From NCBI GenBank assembly GCA_036725605.1, contig DAIMDW010000005.1:139610-203609 (forward strand): a stretch of 64,000 nt of DNA, given 5' to 3'. The stretch's first letter is position 1; the number at the start of each line of letters is the position of its first letter. Origin of the DNA: CALBTQ01 sp036725605 (GTDB taxonomy: Bacteria > Lernaellota > Lernaellaia > Lernaellales > Lernaellaceae). A program made the translations under genes and the position numbers. The notes beneath the pieces are model-generated. The model was not told where the DNA came from and did no database searches. It saw nothing but the letters and a program-made list of their open reading frames with translations. This document shows positions 59,954-64,000 of this stretch, piece by piece.

Positions 59954-61171
59954 TCACTCGATCACGCTGACCGAATCGGATTGATGGTTGCTCACCAGCA
60001 ACCGCCGCCCATTGTTCAGGAACGTCAGGCAGCACGGATCGTGCCCCACCGGAATCAGATCGGAAACCATCAAATCCGAATTGTCCACCACCGCCAGTTT
60101 GCCCGCGCGACCGGAGCGATCCGGCACCGTCAGATACAACTCCGCGCCGTCGGGGGCCACCGCCAGATCCTGCGGCTCGCCGGGCAGCGCCACGTGCCCC
60201 GCCGCCTCGCGCCGGTTCAGGTCCAGCCGCGTCACCGACGCCCCGTGCGTGTCCAGTGTGTAGGCCCAGCGCTGGTCGGTCGACACGACGATCTTCTCCG
60301 GCCCCGCGCCCACTTGAATCGAGCGCACCAGGCGGCGCTCGTCGACCTCGAACACCGAGACCGTCGCCGACTGTCGACCCGGCACCAGCAGCGTCGTCCC
60401 GCCGCGCACGAACACCCCGCCGCGCGCCTGCGTGCCGCCGAAGCCCAGACGGTCTTCGGTCTTGCCCGGCACGCTGGGATCGAACAGATAAATCGGCTCG
60501 TACACCGGCTTGGGTCCGCTGGCCGTCTCGCGCCATAACCCCGAACTGGCCGCGGCCAGCAAACCGTCCGCGCGCATCGCCAGCGAGCCGGGCGGCGTGG
60601 GAAATTCCACCTGGCCGTCCACCGCCATCTTTTGCAGATCGATCAGCCAGGCCGTCGGCGGATCGGTCGCGGTGACCACCATGCGGTCCTTGCCGGGCAC
60701 CAGCGCGAAATCGGCGATGTTCTGCCCGACGCGCAGCCGCTTGATACGCTTGCCGGTCGTGCCGTTGTAGATGTGCAAAAAGCGTCCGCTCATCGCCACC
60801 GCGTACACGCGATCGCGGCGCGGATCGGCGATCACGCGGAACAAACGTTCGTTGGTCGGCTCGCTGAGCCAGCGCACTTCCAGCAGCGAGGTGTCGATCG
60901 CCGCGAGTTGGTTCGAACCGGGACAAGCGACGAACGCGGTTTGGTCGTCGGCGGAAACGGCCAGCCCGTAAGGCCGCCGGCACACGTCGATCTGCTGCCG
61001 CTCGACGCGCAGACTCAGATGGCTGGGCGGCATCTTCGGCGCGGGGGTGATCGACTGCGTCGTCGGATCGGTGCGTGAGACAGGGTCGTCCGCCGGATTC
61101 AGATCGTCGCAGGCCGCGATCGTCAGCCACAGCGCCGCCGTCAGCAGTATGAGCCATCGTCTTACGGCCAT
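59954..61171 (-). CDS. YVTN-type beta-propeller lipoprotein
   Basis: This 405-residue protein has a lipoprotein signal (LLTAALWLTIAAC, Cys at about 21) followed by an acidic or Thr/Pro linker and propeller blades: PYGLAVSADDQTAFVACPG, VFEVDERRLVRSIQVGAGPEKIVV, DLAVAPDGAELYLTVPD and DPCCLTFLNNGRRLLVSNHQSDSVSVI, the YVTN pattern. It is likely an outer-membrane or surface-anchored scaffold. Its start overlaps the yidD stop by 10 bases. It is not close in sequence to the membrane-propeller paralogues of the first 20 kb. Confidence 0.82.
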   Translation of the reverse strand: MAVRRWLILLTAALWLTIAACDDLNPADDPVSRTDPTTQSITPAPKMPPSHLSLRVERQQIDVCRRPYGLAVSADDQTAFVACPGSNQLAAIDTSLLEVRWLSEPTNERLFRVIADPRRDRVYAVAMSGRFLHIYNGTTGKRIKRLRVGQNIADFALVPGKDRMVVTATDPPTAWLIDLQKMAVDGQVEFPTPPGSLAMRADGLLAAASSGLWRETASGPKPVYEPIYLFDPSVPGKTEDRLGFGGTQARGGVFVRGGTTLLVPGRQSATVSVFEVDERRLVRSIQVGAGPEKIVVSTDQRWAYTLDTHGASVTRLDLNRREAAGHVALPGEPQDLAVAPDGAELYLTVPDRSGRAGKLAVVDNSDLMVSDLIPVGHDPCCLTFLNNGRRLLVSNHQSDSVSVIE

Positions 61172-61452
61172 TCCTCACCTCCGCCGCCCCACGGACTGCA
61201 TCGGAAGATGCGCCCGACGGCCATCCACATGCCGCGATACGCGCCGTAGCGCCGCACGGCCAGTTCGCCGTACACCGAACAGGTCGGCGTGTAAAGGCAG
61301 CCCGCGTGCGTCAGGCGCGCGCTTCCGGCCTGCCACGCGTCGATGATGCCGATCGCCAACGGCGTTCCCCATTGGCGCGCGGGCAGGCGTTGGGCGTCGA
61401 CGGCCGCCAGCGCCGCCATGATCGCCAGACTCAGTAAAATTCTCCGCGCCAA
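61162..61452 (-). CDS. yidD: Membrane protein insertion factor YidD
   Basis: This small protein has the YidD core near its C-terminus: CLYTPTCSVYGELAVRRYGAYRGMWMAVGRIFRCSPWGGGGEEWP. That corresponds to the family pattern CRFxPTCSxYxxxAxxxxG...RxxRCxP...GGxDPVP, with the last Asp-Pro altered to EEWP. It aids YidC-mediated insertion. The N-terminus has a hydrophobic segment; the probable start is TTG at 61452 preceded by GGAGG. Usually it lies between rnpA and yidC; here it lies next to the F0 genes and overlaps a lipoprotein gene, an unusual location. Confidence 0.82.
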   Translation of the reverse strand: MARRILLSLAIMAALAAVDAQRLPARQWGTPLAIGIIDAWQAGSARLTHAGCLYTPTCSVYGELAVRRYGAYRGMWMAVGRIFRCSPWGGGGEEWP

Positions 61453-61554
61453 CTTTTTTGCCTCCGGGTTTGACCGCGGGCTCGCAATGTTATACCAAAT
61501 TGCGACACGGGATGAAAAACACCTTCGCTCGACATCAACCACGAGGACAAGCCC

Positions 61555-61809
61555 ATGAAAGACAACCGCGGTCCGCTGGACATCCAGGCCGTCAAGCAAG
61601 GCGCGACGGTCGGCGCGGTCGGTTTGGAAATGGGCTTCAGCGTGGTGATCGGCTACCTGGTCGGTCACTACCTGGATAAGTGGCTCGACACCGAACCCGT
61701 GTTCACCATCATCTGGATCGGCTTTGGCCTGGGTGCGGCCGCCAAGGCGTTGATCATGACCTACAAGCGCGCGAAAAAAGTGGGCGAGGAGCCGGACGCT
61801 GAAACTTAA
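61555..61809 (+). CDS. atpZ: AtpZ-type F0F1-assembly protein
   Basis: This 84-residue two-helix protein (VGAVGLEMGFSVVIGYLVGHYLDKWLDTEPVFTIIWIGFGLGAAAKALIM region) is of the ATPase_gene1/AtpZ kind that precedes atpI and aids F0 assembly or divalent-ion transport. It starts the F0 cluster, followed after one base by the atpI gene. ATG 61555 follows GAGGACAAGCCC. Confidence 0.85.
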   Translation: MKDNRGPLDIQAVKQGATVGAVGLEMGFSVVIGYLVGHYLDKWLDTEPVFTIIWIGFGLGAAAKALIMTYKRAKKVGEEPDAET

Positions 61810-61810
61810 A

Positions 61811-62317
61811 ATGCGCATCACCGAACGCAACACGCTGATCTTCGTTTCGCGGGTCGGCGTGGTGGTCTATGCCTTGTTTCTGGTGGTCGCCGCGATCGTC
61901 TGGCTGGCGGCCGACAAATTCGACGTGTTCACCGGCACGCTCGCCGGCGGCGGACTGAGCCTGATCAACTTCCGCCTGCTGGTCTGGATCGGCCGAAAAA
62001 TTTTCGAGGATCCCAAAAAACTCAAGACCCACTATTTCATGCTCGTCTGGTTGAAATTTTTCGTGCTCGTGGCGCTCTGCTTCTGGATCATCATTGAGCA
62101 GTTGGTCAATATCCCCTCATTTTTTATCGGGTTATCAGTCATCGTCATCTCGATCATCGTCGCGACCGCCTACAGTATTTTGCAGGGCTTCCCCGACATG
62201 ATCGACGAGGAATGGCAGAAAACCGAGGAGAAATATATTGGGTGGGAAGATGTAGACGCGCCGCGTAAAATGGGGTATAAACCCAAAGGCAAAAAATCTC
62301 CCTTCGATGATTTATGA
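61811..62317 (+). CDS. atpI: ATP synthase subunit I-like protein
   Basis: This 168-residue protein has about four membrane helices and a charged tail (MGYKPKGKKSPFDDL), starting MRITERNTLIFVSRVGVVVY. It lies one base after atpZ and before atpB, the usual atpI place. Subunit I assists c-ring assembly. Sequence is divergent, as is normal for atpI, so the call rests partly on position. Confidence 0.8.
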   Translation: MRITERNTLIFVSRVGVVVYALFLVVAAIVWLAADKFDVFTGTLAGGGLSLINFRLLVWIGRKIFEDPKKLKTHYFMLVWLKFFVLVALCFWIIIEQLVNIPSFFIGLSVIVISIIVATAYSILQGFPDMIDEEWQKTEEKYIGWEDVDAPRKMGYKPKGKKSPFDDL

Positions 62318-62359
62318 CGCAATTGCCTACAATCCTCTCAAAGTAAGGAGTTCGCGCTA

Positions 62360-63436
62360 ATGTACAGGTGGAGGCTCGCACTACTCGCTCTCGTTGCCGC
62401 CCTGCTGATCGCGTCGCTGGCCTGGGCCCAGGCCGAACCGCCTGCAACGAACGATCCCGCTCCCGCAGCCGACGAGATGCCCGCCGCACAGGATGAAGCC
62501 GTTGCCGAACAACCGGCCGCCGTCGAACCGGCTGCCGCCGAACCGGTCGTCCCGGTGGTCGAGGAACACCCTGCCGCCGTCGTGACCGAGCACGCCGCCG
62601 CCGAACACGAAGCGGCCGGCGGGCACGGCGAAGGCGAGAAGAAGGAAGAGGAACACTGGACCCTCTTCGGGTATATCCCCGTCGGTTGGACGATCCCCAT
62701 CGCCCAGACCGTCGCCGGCTGGTTCGGGTGGCACGTCGACCCGCATCAGTTCACCGCGCACGGCCTGCTGCACGTCGAGATCATGCTCTTCGTGCTGATT
62801 CTGATCACCATCTTCTCGGTGGTCGTCGGCGGCAAATACAAGCGGATGCTCAACGAAGATCCGGCGCCCCGCCCGGGCATCAGCGGCGCGAACTTGATGG
62901 AGTTCATCGTCAATTTCGTCGACGGCATGATGGGCGAGATCATCGGCGGTCACAATCCGCAGAAGTACCTGCCGCTGATCGGCGGTCTGACCTTCGTCAT
63001 TTTGTTCAACAACCTGCTGGGCCTGATTCCCGGCTTCTATACGGCCACCGACAACTGGAACACCACGCTGGCGCTGGCCCTGGTCGTGTTCGTGCTGTAC
63101 CACTACTACGGCGTGAAAACCCACGGCGTGCTCAAGTACCTCGATCACTTCCTTGGACCGTTGGAAGGCAAGACCAAGTGGATCATGGCGCCGCTGATGT
63201 TCCCCATCGAGTTGATCAGCCACTTCGCGCGGCCCATGTCGTTGTCTTTGCGTCTTTTCGGCAACATGTTCGGCGACCACAAGGTCTTCGCCGTGTTCAT
63301 GGGCCTGGTGGCCGTGCCGTTGGTGTATCCGTTGCCGTTCCTCGCCCTGGGCCTGTTGGTGGCCATCGTGCAAACCCTGGTGTTCATCATGCTGACCATG
63401 GTGTACATCGGGCTGGCCACGGCCCAGGAGCACTAA
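62360..63436 (+). CDS. atpB: ATP synthase F0 subunit a
   Basis: This 358-residue subunit a forms the ion half-channels facing the c-ring. The conserved essential arginine is R298 (MSLSLRLFGNMFGDHKVF). It begins with a signal-like helix (MYRWRLALLALVAALLIASL) and a low-complexity Ala/Pro/Glu segment of about 80 residues (PAADEMPAAQDEAVAEQPAA and on) before the first core helix, which most bacterial AtpB (about 230-290 residues) lack. It lies in order atpI-atpB-atpE. Downstream F1 genes are not in this window. Confidence 0.93.
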   Translation: MYRWRLALLALVAALLIASLAWAQAEPPATNDPAPAADEMPAAQDEAVAEQPAAVEPAAAEPVVPVVEEHPAAVVTEHAAAEHEAAGGHGEGEKKEEEHWTLFGYIPVGWTIPIAQTVAGWFGWHVDPHQFTAHGLLHVEIMLFVLILITIFSVVVGGKYKRMLNEDPAPRPGISGANLMEFIVNFVDGMMGEIIGGHNPQKYLPLIGGLTFVILFNNLLGLIPGFYTATDNWNTTLALALVVFVLYHYYGVKTHGVLKYLDHFLGPLEGKTKWIMAPLMFPIELISHFARPMSLSLRLFGNMFGDHKVFAVFMGLVAVPLVYPLPFLALGLLVAIVQTLVFIMLTMVYIGLATAQEH

Positions 63437-63503
63437 GTTACGCATCACGACGTCATGGAATGAACCGTGACGTCTTAACCAGTACCTACGGAGGTGGATG
63501 CAG

Positions 63504-63827
63504 ATGAAGAAGACCGTCGTGATGTTGGGTGTGTTCATGCTCGCTACGCTCGTCTTTGCGGGAACCGCGTTGGCGCAGGAAGAGGGAGGTTTGTCGAGCG
63601 AAGTGAAAAGCATGATCGCCCTGAGCTGCGGTCTGGGCATCGCTATCGCGGCCTTCGGTGGCGCGCTTGGCCAAGGCAAAGCCGCTGCCGCCGCGATCGA
63701 AGGCATCGCCCGGAACCCGGGCGCCTACCAGAAAGTCTTCACCCCGATGATCCTCGGCCTCGCCCTGATCGAGTCCCTGGTCATCTACAGCTTGCTGATC
63801 AGCTTCCTGCTCGTCTTCAAACTGTAG
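63504..63827 (+). CDS. atpE: ATP synthase F0 subunit c
   Basis: This 107-residue proteolipid has an N-terminal signal-like extension (MKKTVVMLGVFMLATLVFAG) then the two-helix hairpin. Ion-site residues by spacing: Q57 (GALGQGKA), E90-S91 and Y95 (ALIESLVIYSL). Q and E are 33 residues apart as in Na+-binding rings such as Ilyobacter. The start is MKKTVV at 63504, nine bases after GGAGG; an ATG at 63498 is in frame too. Followed by a terminator. Confidence 0.94.
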   Translation: MKKTVVMLGVFMLATLVFAGTALAQEEGGLSSEVKSMIALSCGLGIAIAAFGGALGQGKAAAAAIEGIARNPGAYQKVFTPMILGLALIESLVIYSLLISFLLVFKL

Positions 63828-63850
63828 TCGAACGACTTTTCAGGCGTCGT

Positions 63851-63887
63851 GAAAGGCCGTCTCCAACGAGGCGGCCTTTTCTTATTA
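63851..63887 (+). terminator. Intrinsic terminator of the F0 cluster
   Basis: A 12-bp stem with one G-T pair (AAAGGCCGTCTC at 63852-63863 with GAGGCGGCCTTT at 63868-63879), a 4-base loop and TTTCTTATT. It ends the atpZ-atpI-atpB-atpE transcript. Confidence 0.85.
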
Positions 63888-64000
63888 AATGCCGATAGGC
63901 GACCAATAGCCCCGTCAGGGGCGATAGAAGGTAGCCCGGCGCGTGAGAGACTGTCGATAAATGCGCATTTGAGAGTCGAACTGAAGGACTTCCAGGACTT
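63888..64000. repeat. Possible intergenic repeat or start of next gene
   Basis: Only 113 bases before the edge. Contains AGCCCCGTCAGGGGCG (63908-63923), a small hairpin like the repetitive GTAGCCC elements seen between genes of many bacteria. No gene can be called. Confidence 0.35.

Noticed and set aside
63888..64000. Transposase or next gene at the right edge
   Set aside because: Too short, with no open frame or motif that supports a gene.

Overview
The window reads as GC-rich chromosome from an uncultured, Gram-negative-type bacterium capable of anaerobic growth. Support for this: a lipid A-type (LpxL-like) acyltransferase and many Sec/lipoprotein signal peptides indicate a diderm envelope. 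A class III (oxygen-sensitive, glycyl radical) ribonucleotide reductase with its NrdG activase indicates anaerobic growth. The separate F0 gene block and Asp-rich surface proteins recall Deltaproteobacteria/Myxococcota-like or neighbouring candidate phyla. That placement is inference; no rRNA or tRNA gene was found to anchor it. A 100-base N run at 59741-59840 shows this is a scaffolded assembly.

Layout. (1) 1-20.9 kb: a surface-glycan or glycolipid style region, mostly on the minus strand. It holds several GT-C (GT39-like) polytopic glycosyltransferases, a GT2 glycosyltransferase, two cobalamin-binding-type radical SAM enzymes, a methyltransferase, two sulfatase-fold proteins lacking the formylglycine signature, an SGNH-like protein and four paralogues of an unusual family (polytopic N-terminus plus beta-propeller). 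(2) 21.2-24.8 kb: a large PAS/GAF hybrid sensor kinase with receiver. (3) 24.9-33.6 kb: class II FBP aldolase, GT39 plus PflX-type radical SAM pair, a Cys-rich lipoprotein, an SGNH hydrolase, an SRPBCC protein, a rhomboid protease and a kelch/Asp-tail secreted protein. (4) 33.8-37.6 kb: the anaerobic RNR locus, where the glycyl radical domain of NrdD is on its own 64-residue ORF, followed by nrdG; a promoter and structured leader precede nrdD. (5) 37.6-49.3 kb: lipoproteins, a TetR-MATE pair with a clear palindromic operator, an M28 peptidase with an Asp-rich GCGC tail, a tandem triplet of membrane SGNH proteins carrying a TPR-like insert, and a beta-helix lipoprotein. (6) 49.7-58.7 kb: glyQS, tatA, then a promoter-led lipid operon yceD-rpmF-fabD-fabG-acpP, an ACP-like gene without the carrier serine, and a double-domain LpxL acyltransferase. 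(7) 58.7-64 kb: a repeat-rich gap region, a propeller lipoprotein, yidD and the F0 genes atpZ-atpI-atpB-atpE ending in a terminator.

How they work together: the fatty-acid genes (FabD, FabG, ACP) supply acyl chains to the acyltransferase encoded in the same run. NrdD, the separate glycyl radical protein and NrdG would together form the deoxynucleotide supply under anoxia. The F0 genes encode the membrane motor; its c subunit carries the residue pattern of Na+-binding rings. Intergenic space at 49.3, 52.7-53.3 and 59.3-59.9 kb is filled by a shared family of dispersed palindromic repeats. The most unusual items are the split NrdD, the serine-less ACP next to a tandem LpxL fusion, the Asp-rich/GC(C)GC C-terminal tails and the propeller-membrane paralogue family.
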